64,000 nt of DNA from an uncultured Bacteroidaceae bacterium (GTDB taxonomy: Bacteria > Bacteroidota > Bacteroidia > Bacteroidales > Bacteroidaceae), in NCBI GenBank assembly GCA_905236065.1, contig CAJONZ010000071.1:44587-108586 (forward strand). The letters are read 5' to 3'. Numbering within the stretch: the stretch's first letter is position 1; each line of letters starts with the position of its first letter. This document shows positions 1 to 8,710 of the stretch, piece by piece. The notes beneath the pieces are model-generated. The model did no database searches and was not told the origin of the DNA. It worked only from the letters and a program-made list of their open reading frames with translations. The translations under genes were made by a program, and so were the position numbers.

Positions 1-25
1 GTTTTTTGTGGAAATATGTGTGAAA

Positions 26-907
26 ATGAATCTTTTGTTGTTGTGTCTTTCAATAATTCTTATGGCATGTGAGGGTAATCCAATGCCGGAGGAAGAGAGT
101 AATCTTGTGGTTGAAGGATGGATTGAAGACGGTGGATTCCCTGTTGTGTTGCTTACGAAAAGCATTCCTCTATCCAGTGATTATCAGGGGTTAGATAGCT
201 TGAATCAGTATTTGGTGAGATGGGCAAAAGTCTCTGTGTCTGACGGAGACAGCACTGTCGTTCTTACAGGCATGTACCAAAAGGACTGTTACCCACCTTA
301 TATCTATACCACAGGACGAATGCGTGGCAAAGCGGGCAAAACTTATAGCCTGACCATTGAGTATGGTGATTACAGAGCTACAGCTTCCACTAAAATTCCC
401 ATTAGTGTACCTTTGGACTCGGTTGTGGCTACTCCTATTGCAGAATCGGACACACTTTTCTTGGTTGATGCATATTTCATGGACTCGCCTGACACACATG
501 ATTACTACATACTATTCACTAGTGTGAATACACGAAGTCGTCAGTCCCTTATCAGTTATATGGGCTACATAGATGACACACAGCTTTCAGGAATCCATGT
601 CAAGTTGCCTGTGTATCGGGGTAGTGTGTTGTCTGACGATGACTATATTCCGTATTTTACTAAAGGGGATATTGTGGAGGTGAAGTTAGCTCATGCGGAT
701 GCAACAGCATTCAATTTTTGGAATGATGTGCAGAATTCTGTATCTTTCTCCACCAATATGTATATGCCAGTGATGACCAATGTGCGTACAAATATAACGG
801 GTGGTATTGGCTATTGGTTAGGTTACGGGGTCTCTCGTAAATACGTTGTGGTAGGTGAGAGTGATTTGTTTTTTCCTTTCTTCAATATGGAATCGACTAC
901 AAGATAA
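26..907 (+). CDS. DUF4249-type lipoprotein
   Basis: ORF; internal Met gives lipoprotein signal MNLLLLCLSIILMAC; LVVEGWIEDGGFPVVLLTKS resembles the DUF4249 N-terminus. Confidence 0.72.
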   Translation: MNLLLLCLSIILMACEGNPMPEEESNLVVEGWIEDGGFPVVLLTKSIPLSSDYQGLDSLNQYLVRWAKVSVSDGDSTVVLTGMYQKDCYPPYIYTTGRMRGKAGKTYSLTIEYGDYRATASTKIPISVPLDSVVATPIAESDTLFLVDAYFMDSPDTHDYYILFTSVNTRSRQSLISYMGYIDDTQLSGIHVKLPVYRGSVLSDDDYIPYFTKGDIVEVKLAHADATAFNFWNDVQNSVSFSTNMYMPVMTNVRTNITGGIGYWLGYGVSRKYVVVGESDLFFPFFNMESTTR

Positions 908-1085
908 TGCTTAATATTTTGAACTGTGGTGAATTTCTCAAACAGGTCTTAGTTGCCCTCAAAGAGATTTCAGCAGATATTGTTTTTTTCTTGTTTTTTC
1001 AATGAAAAATATCTGCTATTTTGGGAAAATTTATTTCTGCTTAATAAAAACTTCCGAAAACATAGCGATTTTGTGTAAAAAGCTG

Positions 1086-1093
1086 TACCTTTG
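1086..1093 (+). promoter_or_regulatory. Bacteroidetes -7 box TACCTTTG
   Basis: Matches TAnnTTTG; upstream of structured non-coding region. Confidence 0.55.
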
Positions 1094-1094
1094 C

Positions 1095-1419
1095 CTCCGA
1101 CTCGATTAGCCCGAAAGGGAAAAAGGGTCATGACATATTGTTTATAGGACGTTTACGAACGTTATCTTCGACATCCGAATCTCGCAAGTTCAGCAATGTC
1201 TCAGAAGAAACGCAACGGGGCGTCCGCGTTGGGTGTATTATACCCTGCCTGTTTTATTATATATGTACGTGCGATACGTATGTGTATATATAAATGGTGG
1301 CTTTCTGTATAATATCTCACGACGTGGGCTAACTCGAGTTGCTTATCCTGAGACAAGGCAATGCGAGAGCCTGGATGTGGGATAAGCGAGAAAAGCAGAG
1401 AGACTCCCACGTCTTTTTT
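1095..1419 (+). ncRNA. candidate structured ncRNA or leader ending in an intrinsic terminator
   Basis: No convincing ORF; hairpins CAACGgGGcgtCCgCGTTG (1213-1231), GGGTgtattatACCC (1231-1245), closing stem GACGTGGG (1321-1328)/CCCACGTC (1406-1413) followed by T6, inner stem GCTTATCC (1341-1348)/GGATAAGC (1380-1387). Confidence 0.5.
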
Positions 1420-1487
1420 GTTGGCAAATATCTTTTTTGCATATTCTCCGCATGTTCTTCCGTCCGAATACATTGCATGTCGTCTCA

Positions 1488-1697
1488 ATGATTAGCATCG
1501 GTGAACAAATAAAGGCAGAGCTCAATTCGCAGGAGCGGGGAGTTTCTTGGTTTGCGAACAAATTAGGTTGTTCGCGCATGGCTGTTTACCGAATTTTTGA
1601 GAAAAACAGCATTGACACGGCTGTCTTATATAGAATTTGCAAAATTCTTAACCGTAACTTTTTCAATGACTTATCAAACGATTTGGAAAATGTGTAA
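1488..1697 (+). CDS. small helix-turn-helix DNA-binding protein
   Basis: MISIGEQIKAELNSQERGVSWFANKLGCSRMAVYRIFEKNSIDTAVLYRICKIL is HTH-like; internal start preferred over 1437. Confidence 0.6.
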   Translation: MISIGEQIKAELNSQERGVSWFANKLGCSRMAVYRIFEKNSIDTAVLYRICKILNRNFFNDLSNDLENV

Positions 1698-1763
1698 CAT
1701 GTTTGTTACAGAGATGTAACATCTGTGTATCACCGTTTCCTTGTGGGAGTTGTTATTTATTGT

Positions 1764-1771
1764 GAACTTTG
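1764..1771 (+). promoter_or_regulatory. -7-like box GAACTTTG
   Basis: Upstream of 1846 CDS; imperfect match to TAnnTTTG. Confidence 0.4.
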
Positions 1772-1845
1772 CACCCGAAAAGCTAAACAAATGCAAATTT
1801 TATTGCAAGTTTTTATTATTAACAACTTAAAAAAACGTGAAAATT

Positions 1846-2490
1846 ATGAAGAAGATTATTATCGCTGCAATCGCAGTACTCGGTTTCACAACTGCAAATG
1901 CTCAGTACACCGCTGAGAAGGGTGACTTCCAGACTTCTATTGACTTCCGTCCGTTTAAGTCTAGCGGTGACATGTTCTCTAATGAGGTTGGCAACACTGT
2001 AGGTGTAAATTTCTCTTACTTCTTGGCTGATAAGCATGCTCTCCGCCTGGGTTTGGGATTTGATACAAACTCAACGAAGGATGCATCTTCTGACGGTAAA
2101 TTTGGTGTTAATCTCGGTTATGAGTACCACTTCAAGAGTTATGAGCGCGTTGATCTCTTTGCTGGTGCTCAGGTTGGCTTTGCTACAGCATGGGGTAAGA
2201 CAAAGCAACAGACTTACAATAATGCTGGTGAGCCAAATGGTACCGTTGATGTGAAGGCTGCTGGTCTTCCACGTGAATTCTCTGTGGGTGTTTTCACAGG
2301 TGTCAACTACTACTTCTATAAGAAGCTCTATGTAGGTGCTGAAGTGCAGCTTGGCTACGCACATACAAGCTACAGCAAAGGCCAGTCTTATGATGGTGAA
2401 AAGGTTATTGACAACAAAGAAGCTGCTCCAGGCAAGAACAAAATTGGCTTCAATGTTCTTCCTGCCTTCCGTCTTGGTTGGACCTTCTAA
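1846..2490 (+). CDS. secreted outer-membrane beta-barrel protein
   Basis: Signal peptide MKKIIIAAIAVLGFTTANAQ, alternating barrel strands, C-terminal aromatic GWTF. Confidence 0.8.
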   Translation: MKKIIIAAIAVLGFTTANAQYTAEKGDFQTSIDFRPFKSSGDMFSNEVGNTVGVNFSYFLADKHALRLGLGFDTNSTKDASSDGKFGVNLGYEYHFKSYERVDLFAGAQVGFATAWGKTKQQTYNNAGEPNGTVDVKAAGLPREFSVGVFTGVNYYFYKKLYVGAEVQLGYAHTSYSKGQSYDGEKVIDNKEAAPGKNKIGFNVLPAFRLGWTF

Positions 2491-2505
2491 TCGAACGTAA
2501 AAAAT

Positions 2506-2524
2506 ATCACGGCATATCCGTGAT
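2506..2524 (+). terminator. hairpin downstream of OMP gene
   Basis: ATCACGG-catat-CCGTGAT followed by TTCTTC. Confidence 0.6.
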
Positions 2525-2548
2525 TTCTTCAAAATCTAAATAATTTTC

Positions 2549-2578
2549 AATCGGATTCGTTGTGAAACGAGTCCGATT
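2549..2578. terminator. second hairpin downstream of OMP gene
   Basis: AATCGGATTCGT-tgtgaa-ACGAGTCCGATT with one G-U pair. Confidence 0.45.
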
Positions 2579-2665
2579 GTTGGATATATACACCGTCTGT
2601 ATTTGTGAAACAGTGTTCTTGAAATCTTTTTCCTCCTAATTGTTTGTTTTCAGGTGAGATTTGTG

Positions 2666-2673
2666 TAACTTTG
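2666..2673 (+). promoter_or_regulatory. -7 box TAACTTTG
   Basis: Matches TAnnTTTG upstream of 2803 CDS. Confidence 0.55.
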
Positions 2674-2802
2674 CGGCAGAAAAAATAGAATCGTTAAAGA
2701 AAACCGTTGAAAACGACGTTGTTCTGACCAACGGGATAATTATAGACGTTCCAGCCCGATTGGTCAGGGATGTAAATAATAACGTGGTGTGGTAAACAAA
2801 GT

Positions 2803-3936
2803 ATGACCTCTAATAATAATAGTATAGAAGCCTTTTTCCTGCTTGTCAGAGCGGGATTGTTTGGTCGTACAGAGGTCATAGAGGGTTTCCTGCCAGATGA
2901 TGTGGATTGGCAAGAGGTTTTCCGGTTGGCTAAGGAACAGAGCGTTATCGGTTTGGTTGCAGAGGGCATAGAACTTGTTCGGACGGAGTGGCCCAAGACT
3001 CACGGCACACCGCTTGTGCCGAAACAATGGGCATTGAAGTTTGCCTCTGGAACATTGAGACTGGAACAGCGCAATCAGACCATGAACCGTTTTGTTGCCA
3101 AATTGATTAGCTGGTTGCGTGAAAAAGGCATCTACGCATTCTTGTTAAAGGGGCAGGGTGTGGCTCAATGCTACCAAAAGCCCCTTTTGAGGACATGTGG
3201 GGATGTAGATTTGCTTTTGAGTGAAGAAGATTATCAGGCGGCAATCAATTATTTACTTCCATTCGCATCTTTTTCAAAGGCGGGAAATGAGTATAAGAAA
3301 GATTTCGCCGTAAAGATTGTCGGCTGGTTGGTAGAGCTGCATGGTCGCCTTCGTTGCGGTTTTTCGTCGCGCATAGATAGGGAACTTGACAAGATGTATG
3401 ATGACACTTTCTCTGGTGAAAATGTCAGGTCATGGATGAATGGAAATGTACAGGTGTTCATGCTTGGGGAAGAGAACGACATCATCTTTGTTTTTGCTCA
3501 TCTCTTAAATCATTTTTATAAAGGTGGTGTGGGAATCAGGCAGGTTTGTGACTGGTGTCGCATGTTGTGGACATTTAGGGATTCCCTTGACTTAGACGTA
3601 CTTGAGTCCCGTCTGAAGAAGATGAAGCTGATGAGTGAGTGGAAGGCTTTCGGAATGTTTGCGGTGGAATATTTAGGTATGCCCAAGGAAGCGATGCCCT
3701 TCTACAGCGAAGACAAAAAATGGAAACGCAAGGCGAAACAGATACGTGCTTTTATCCTGAAGACTGGAAATCTGGGCTCTAACAGGAAGGGAGAGGTGGT
3801 TGGCTCTTTGCTGTCAAGAAAGATGAAATCTTCGAGACAGCGGTTTTGTGATTTGGCAAACCATTTCACTATTTTCCCGCTGGACACATTACGGTTCTTT
3901 CCGAGCATCTTTCTCAATGGATTGTATCAAAAATGA
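2803..3936 (+). CDS. nucleotidyltransferase family protein (PF14907-like)
   Basis: LLKGQGVAQCYQKPLLRTCGDVDLLL motif. Confidence 0.75.
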   Translation: MTSNNNSIEAFFLLVRAGLFGRTEVIEGFLPDDVDWQEVFRLAKEQSVIGLVAEGIELVRTEWPKTHGTPLVPKQWALKFASGTLRLEQRNQTMNRFVAKLISWLREKGIYAFLLKGQGVAQCYQKPLLRTCGDVDLLLSEEDYQAAINYLLPFASFSKAGNEYKKDFAVKIVGWLVELHGRLRCGFSSRIDRELDKMYDDTFSGENVRSWMNGNVQVFMLGEENDIIFVFAHLLNHFYKGGVGIRQVCDWCRMLWTFRDSLDLDVLESRLKKMKLMSEWKAFGMFAVEYLGMPKEAMPFYSEDKKWKRKAKQIRAFILKTGNLGSNRKGEVVGSLLSRKMKSSRQRFCDLANHFTIFPLDTLRFFPSIFLNGLYQK

Positions 3937-3962
3937 TAAGGGCAATCCGCTATGGTACCAAA

Positions 3963-4004
3963 AACATTCCCTGACTGCCAAGTGTGTGACGGTCAGGGAA
4001 TGTT
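3963..4004. terminator. bidirectional terminator between convergent genes
   Basis: Perfect 13-bp stem AACATTCCCTGAC/GTCAGGGAATGTT between convergent CDSs. Confidence 0.65.
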
Positions 4005-4025
4005 GATTTTGTGTGCTATCAATGC

Positions 4026-4745
4026 CTACTTCCTTTTCGGCGTCGTAGGCGTTGAGTAGTTGAGGAAGAAGTCGTTCCACACCTTCAGCATACTGCTTTT
4101 GTTGGTGGAGATGATTTCCGCCTGTCGGGTGTAGTTGCGGTATTCCTTCTTTCGTTTGGGGTCGATGTGGGCAAGGATGTTCCGCTCTGTGGCCTCGAAA
4201 ATCTCCCCATTCAACTGATAGTAGAAAGTGTTGACCAGTGGTAGGGGAAGTTCCTCCTCGTTGACGGAGGCATTGGCATCCGAGAGCTGTGCGCCCCATG
4301 CTCCGAGGTTGAGGCTCGACTGCTGCAGGTTCTGTGAGTTGTTCATCAGTTCCACGGCTCGTTTATCCACGGCATTCTGATCTACGGTGTGGACGAACAG
4401 CACACGGGCCACCTTACCGTTGATGGTGTCTTGACGGAGAATCTTCCCGAAGCTGCCGCTCTCGCCCACTGGCATGAACGTGTCGCCGTTGGGAAATTCC
4501 ACACGCAGGATGCTACCGGGAATGGCCTCCATCAGCGTGTCGTTGCGTGAAAACCAGAGCGTCTGCTTGCCCAGATGGATGTTGCAGGGCACTTGCGTCT
4601 TCTTGATGGAGAAGAACCCCGAATAGATAGTGGCCACACGGAAAGCCTTGTATTCAAAAGGCCATGTGCCGATTGGCTCCCAGTCTTGTGCCTGTAGCGG
4701 ACAGACTGTTAGCAGGAGGAAGAGGTATGACAGAAGTTTCTTCAT
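4026..4745 (-). CDS. hypothetical secreted protein
   Basis: Signal peptide MKKLLSYLFLLLTVCPLQAQ; last gene of rsmI operon. Confidence 0.6.
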   Translation of the reverse strand: MKKLLSYLFLLLTVCPLQAQDWEPIGTWPFEYKAFRVATIYSGFFSIKKTQVPCNIHLGKQTLWFSRNDTLMEAIPGSILRVEFPNGDTFMPVGESGSFGKILRQDTINGKVARVLFVHTVDQNAVDKRAVELMNNSQNLQQSSLNLGAWGAQLSDANASVNEEELPLPLVNTFYYQLNGEIFEATERNILAHIDPKRKKEYRNYTRQAEIISTNKSSMLKVWNDFFLNYSTPTTPKRK

Positions 4746-4765
4746 CTTGTGTTTGTTTTTAAGGT

Positions 4766-4807
4766 GCGTTCCCCTCCCTTTTTAGGCGTATGGGGGAAGG
4801 GGAACGC
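4766..4807. terminator. intercistronic hairpin
   Basis: GCGTTCCCCT/AGGGGAACGC inverted repeat. Confidence 0.45.
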
Positions 4808-4821
4808 ATGTTCGGTTTGTC

Positions 4822-5700
4822 TTATTTCGTGCGAACGACCAGATACTTGCTGACGCTCCAGAACTTCTTCACGTCGATGATGCGGAGGGTAACCTCACCG
4901 TTCGACGCATCCTTCATCAGGGTGTAGGAATCAGAGGGGTGGTTCGTCAACAGTTCTGCGCTCTTGGAAGAGAATGGAATGGTTGTGGTCTGACGGATGT
5001 CAATCTCCGTGAAGTAGCTCTTGTTGAAGTCACCATTCTGCACACGGCTCTTCTGGAACACGTTACCGCCGCTGATGATGCCGTTCTTCTTCAGTTCCTT
5101 GCCAGTGCCATACACATACCATGCCTTGTTGAGGCTCACATCCTGCTGACGTGCCAGCTCCTGGCTTTCGTCGCGTTGCTGCTTCACCGTGGCATTCTCA
5201 GCTGTCAGGATAGACACGTCGGCATTCAGCACGGCAATCTCCACATCCTTGTCTGCCAACTGGGCGCGGAGTTCTTCCAGCTCTGCGTTCTTGGCCTCCA
5301 ATTGCTTCAGGAGCGACTGGATGGTCTCCTTCAGCTTCGCATTGTAAGTGTTGCTGCTGTTGAGTTTCTGCTCCAGTTCCGTGATTTTCTGCTTGTTGTT
5401 GGTCAGCGTCTCCTGAATGAAATCCAGGTTCTCGCGCAACTCATTCTCCGACTTCTTTGCCTCGCCGTTCTTCTTGATCAGATTGACACGTCCCGCAGCC
5501 TGGTTGATTTGTGCGAAACTCTCCTGAATCTCGTTGAACTGTTCAAGCATCTCGTTGAGTTCGCCGTCCCTTGTGTCGAGGGCCTTCTGAAGGGAGTCAC
5601 GCTCGTTTTGCAGTTCCTTGGCGCTTTGGCCGTTTCCACACGAAGTGAGCATTGCAGCAACAACAGCTGCTAAAAAAAGAATTTTTTTCATACGATTCAA
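4822..5700 (-). CDS. coiled-coil lipoprotein
   Basis: MKKILFLAAVVAAMLTSCGNG lipobox then long heptad region; 4-nt overlap with rsmI. Confidence 0.75.
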   Translation of the reverse strand: MNRMKKILFLAAVVAAMLTSCGNGQSAKELQNERDSLQKALDTRDGELNEMLEQFNEIQESFAQINQAAGRVNLIKKNGEAKKSENELRENLDFIQETLTNNKQKITELEQKLNSSNTYNAKLKETIQSLLKQLEAKNAELEELRAQLADKDVEIAVLNADVSILTAENATVKQQRDESQELARQQDVSLNKAWYVYGTGKELKKNGIISGGNVFQKSRVQNGDFNKSYFTEIDIRQTTTIPFSSKSAELLTNHPSDSYTLMKDASNGEVTLRIIDVKKFWSVSKYLVVRTK

Positions 5701-6476
5701 TGTTTATATTTGTTCTTTGATTTACCTTTACCCATGACGACCGACTGGAAATCCGTCGCCTCCGTACCTTCCGCCACACGCTCGGTACCTTGGCCCTTGT
5801 CCTTTCCGCCTTCTTCCACACCGCCCAGCAGGACGACCATTTCGCCCAGCGGCTCGTGGTGGAGGAAATGGCTATGTACCTCGGCCAGAGTGCCCCGCAC
5901 ATGCTCCTCATGCACCTTTGAAATCTCCCTCGACACACAGACCCGGCGTTCCGCACCGTAAGCCTCGATAAACTCCTCCAACATCCTCACCACCCGTCGT
6001 GGCGATTCATAGAACACGACCGTCCGCTCCTCGTCCCGAAACAAGTCAATGCGAGTCCGACGTCCCTTCTTCTGGGGCAGGAAGCCCTCGAACACAAAAC
6101 GATTGCACGGCAGGCCACTGCTCACCAAGGCCGGGACGAAAGCCGTGGCTCCCGGAAGGGTCTGCACCTCGATGCCTGCCTTGGCCGCCTCGCGGGCCAA
6201 GAGGAATCCTGGGTCGCTGATACCCGGCGTACCCGCATCGCTGATGAGGGCAATGTCCTCGCCGGCTTGCAAACGCGACAACACGCTCTCCACCGTTCCA
6301 TGCTCATTGTATTTATGGTGGGAAAGCAGGGGCGTGTGGATGTCGAAATGCGAAAGTAGCACACCCGACGTGCGGGTATCCTCTGCGAGTATCAGGCTCA
6401 CCCCCTTCAGGACACGGATGGCTCGCATCGTCATGTCCTCCATGTTGCCGACAGGCGTTGGTACGATATACAACAT
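5697..6476 (-). CDS. rsmI: 16S rRNA (cytidine(1402)-2'-O)-methyltransferase
   Basis: MLYIVPTPVGNMEDMTMRAIRVLK, LAEDTRTSG, ALISDAGTPGISDPG motifs. Confidence 0.92.
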   Translation of the reverse strand: MLYIVPTPVGNMEDMTMRAIRVLKGVSLILAEDTRTSGVLLSHFDIHTPLLSHHKYNEHGTVESVLSRLQAGEDIALISDAGTPGISDPGFLLAREAAKAGIEVQTLPGATAFVPALVSSGLPCNRFVFEGFLPQKKGRRTRIDLFRDEERTVVFYESPRRVVRMLEEFIEAYGAERRVCVSREISKVHEEHVRGTLAEVHSHFLHHEPLGEMVVLLGGVEEGGKDKGQGTERVAEGTEATDFQSVVMGKGKSKNKYKH

Positions 6477-6480
6477 TGTG

Positions 6481-6488
6481 CAAAAATA
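6481..6488 (-). promoter_or_regulatory. -7 box TATTTTTG abutting rsmI start
   Basis: Minus strand TATTTTTGcacaATG. Confidence 0.4.
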
Positions 6489-6552
6489 TGAATTAACCCC
6501 AACTTGACGAAAAAAAACCGGGAAAAACAACTTTTTTTCACATTTTTATATC

Positions 6553-6560
6553 TATCTTTG
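6553..6560 (+). promoter_or_regulatory. -7 box TATCTTTG
   Basis: Upstream of AI-2E transporter gene. Confidence 0.55.
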
Positions 6561-6616
6561 CACAGAATCCGACAAATGCCAAACGTGAAGTATCAAACAC
6601 CTGCCCACCGGATGGC

Positions 6617-6644
6617 ATTCTTCATTTTTCATTCTTCATTCTTC
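6617..6644 (+). repeat. 7-bp tandem repeat (ATTYTTC)x4
   Basis: ATTCTTC ATTTTTC ATTCTTC ATTCTTC directly upstream of ATG 6651. Confidence 0.8.
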
Positions 6645-6650
6645 GTTTAA

Positions 6651-7745
6651 ATGAAAACCAAGGAAATAACATTCGACCGATTTATCCGTGCCCTGATAGC
6701 CCTCATCGGTCTCGTCATCGTCTATCTCCTGCTGAAAAAACTGCAGGCCGTCCTCATTCCCTTTTTCGTAGCCTGGCTCGTGGCCTACCTGCTCTATCCC
6801 GTAGTCCGCTTCTTCCAGTACAGATGCCGGCTGCGCTATCGCATCCTCAGCATCATCGTCACCCTGCTTATCCTCGTCGGCCTGCTCGCCGCCATTTTCT
6901 TCGTAGCCGTGCCGCCAGCCATCGAAGAGATTTCGCGGCTGAAAAGCATGGTCGTGGAATACGTAACCACCGACAGCACCGTGACCCAAGTTTCCGCCGA
7001 AGTGGAACGGTTCATGAAACGGAACATCGACATCGAGCAAATCGTCAGCGCCATGTCCGTCAAGGACGTATCCACCCTCATCGAGCGCAGTCTGCCGCAA
7101 CTCGTCAACCTCATTTCCAACTCCTTCAACACCCTGGCCGCCCTCGTCGCCTCCCTGGTATCCATCATCTACCTCTTCTTCATCCTGATGGACTACGAGC
7201 GCATGTGCCACGACATCATCCACATGGTGCCGCCTACCCGCCGCACCATCGTGCGAAACGTCCTTAAAGATGTGGAGCACGGCATGAACGGCTACTTCCG
7301 TGGCCAGAGCCTTATCGCCCTCTGCGTCGGCATCCTCTTCTCCATCGGCTTCCTCATCATCGACTTCCCCCTCGCCATTCCCCTCGGACTCTTCATAGGC
7401 GTGCTCAACCTCGTCCCCTACTTGCAGACACTGGGCTTCATCCCCACTGTCATCCTCTCCCTCCTGAAAGCTTACGACACGGGCGAGAACTTCTGGGGAA
7501 TCCTGCTGGCCGCCCTCATCGTCTTTGCCGTTGTACAGACCATCCAGGACACCATCCTCACCCCGCGCATCATGGGGAAGGTCACCGGACTCAGTGCCGC
7601 CGTCATCCTCCTCAGCCTCTCCGTCTGGGGCTGTCTGCTCGGTTTCATCGGCCTGATTATCGCCCTGCCACTCACCACACTCCTCATCTCCTACTACAAA
7701 CGCTACGTCCTTGAGGAAACCGACGAGCCGCAAAAAAAACTGTAA
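6651..7745 (+). CDS. AI-2E family transporter (PerM-like)
   Basis: Multi-TM; GLFIGVLNLVPYLQTLGFIP and DTILTPRIMGKVTGLSAAVILLSLSVWGCLLGFIGLIIALPL motifs. Confidence 0.88.
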   Translation: MKTKEITFDRFIRALIALIGLVIVYLLLKKLQAVLIPFFVAWLVAYLLYPVVRFFQYRCRLRYRILSIIVTLLILVGLLAAIFFVAVPPAIEEISRLKSMVVEYVTTDSTVTQVSAEVERFMKRNIDIEQIVSAMSVKDVSTLIERSLPQLVNLISNSFNTLAALVASLVSIIYLFFILMDYERMCHDIIHMVPPTRRTIVRNVLKDVEHGMNGYFRGQSLIALCVGILFSIGFLIIDFPLAIPLGLFIGVLNLVPYLQTLGFIPTVILSLLKAYDTGENFWGILLAALIVFAVVQTIQDTILTPRIMGKVTGLSAAVILLSLSVWGCLLGFIGLIIALPLTTLLISYYKRYVLEETDEPQKKL

Positions 7746-7769
7746 AAGAGTACACAAAATCGGTGCTTT

Positions 7770-7803
7770 GCGTAAACAACCCCCGTTTGTTTACGCTTTT
7801 TTT
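7770..7803 (+). terminator. intrinsic terminator
   Basis: GCGTAAACAA/TTGTTTACGC stem followed by T run. Confidence 0.75.
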
Positions 7804-7834
7804 GCGTTGTGAAAAATTTTTTTTGCGGAAACCT

Positions 7835-7842
7835 TACCTTTG
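7835..7842 (+). promoter_or_regulatory. -7 box TACCTTTG
   Basis: Upstream of receiver-domain gene. Confidence 0.6.
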
Positions 7843-7891
7843 CATCGATTATTTGCACGACACGGCAAACGAGTTAAACCCTTAACGAACA

Positions 7892-8299
7892 GTGAACCCC
7901 TACATCAAACCCGGCATCGAGACAGACAAGGTGAAAATCCTCGTCGTCGAAGACGTCCCCATGACGCTCCACCTGCTCAAGTCCCTGCTCTCCTGCTACA
8001 CCTTTCAGTTGCAGACTGCCAGCGACCAGACGGAGGCCATGTCGTGCATCGAGCACGACACACCCCACCTGCTCTTGCTCGACACCGTCCTGTTCGACGT
8101 GGAAACCCTCGGACTCATCCAACACCTCCGTGCCCACGAAGAGACCCGCCGACTCCCCATCATTCTCATGGCTTCTTGCCACGAAAACGACAAGATTACC
8201 CGCGCACTGGAACTGGGTGCCAACGCCTACGTCTGCAAACCCTTCGTCGTCGATCACCTCTACAGAACCATCGCCGACCAAATCAACTCCCTTTTTTAA
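7892..8299 (+). CDS. stand-alone response-regulator receiver protein (GTG start)
   Basis: KILVVEDV, LLLLDTVLFD, LGANAYVCKPF receiver motifs; codon at 7892 is GTG. Confidence 0.75.
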   Translation: MNPYIKPGIETDKVKILVVEDVPMTLHLLKSLLSCYTFQLQTASDQTEAMSCIEHDTPHLLLLDTVLFDVETLGLIQHLRAHEETRRLPIILMASCHENDKITRALELGANAYVCKPFVVDHLYRTIADQINSLF

Positions 8300-8384
8300 T
8301 TTCGACCCACGCATTGCCGCCCATTCCCTGCGACAAAACGGAAAACAACCTGAGAAAAAAGACTTTCTAAAGAAAGATTTTTCT

Positions 8385-8428
8385 CACGCTGGGCTGTTCA
8401 CATCTTCACGCTGAACTGTCCAAAATTA
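8385..8428 (+). repeat. 22-bp-unit intergenic element, copy A (two direct units)
   Basis: CACGCTGGGCTGTTCACATCTT CACGCTGAACTGTCCAAAATTA. Confidence 0.65.
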
Positions 8429-8508
8429 TTCTCGGCGAGAATAAAAAATATATCGACGCCATATTTAATATTCTCGACGAGAATAAAAGATATATCGCCG
8501 AGAATATT
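8428..8508. repeat. paired palindromic sites in 28-bp direct repeat, 42-bp spacing
   Basis: ATTCTCGGCGAGAATAAAAAATATATCG (8428-8455) and ATTCTCGACGAGAATAAAAGATATATCG (8470-8497), then CGCCGAGAATATT. Confidence 0.75.
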
Positions 8509-8636
8509 TTCTTTCACTTCGGCGTGAGGAAATGTTTAGAGCTTTGTGGGGAAAAATTCAGGTTTTTGGGGAGGAAAGGGTGGGGGTGTGTGCCTTAAAA
8601 AAATGTAATAAATTTGTTTTTTCGTGGAGTTATGCG

Positions 8637-8644
8637 TACCTTCG
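8637..8644 (+). promoter_or_regulatory. -7-like box TACCTTCG
   Basis: TTATGCGTACCTTCGC, identical 16-mer at 25154-25169. Confidence 0.5.
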
Positions 8645-8710
8645 CCGCTAATTTGTTGAAAGTGGGCATGGTTTGCCCCGATGGATACATGAACACAAAA
8701 CAATTGACGG

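Noticed and set aside
1321-1419. Firm 6S RNA annotation
   Set aside because: Architecture only loosely similar and short; no covariance search available, so kept as unassigned ncRNA candidate
6636-7757. 373-aa minus ORF opposite the AI-2E transporter
   Set aside because: Acidic low-complexity translation antisense to a clear multi-TM family gene; a codon-bias shadow ORF
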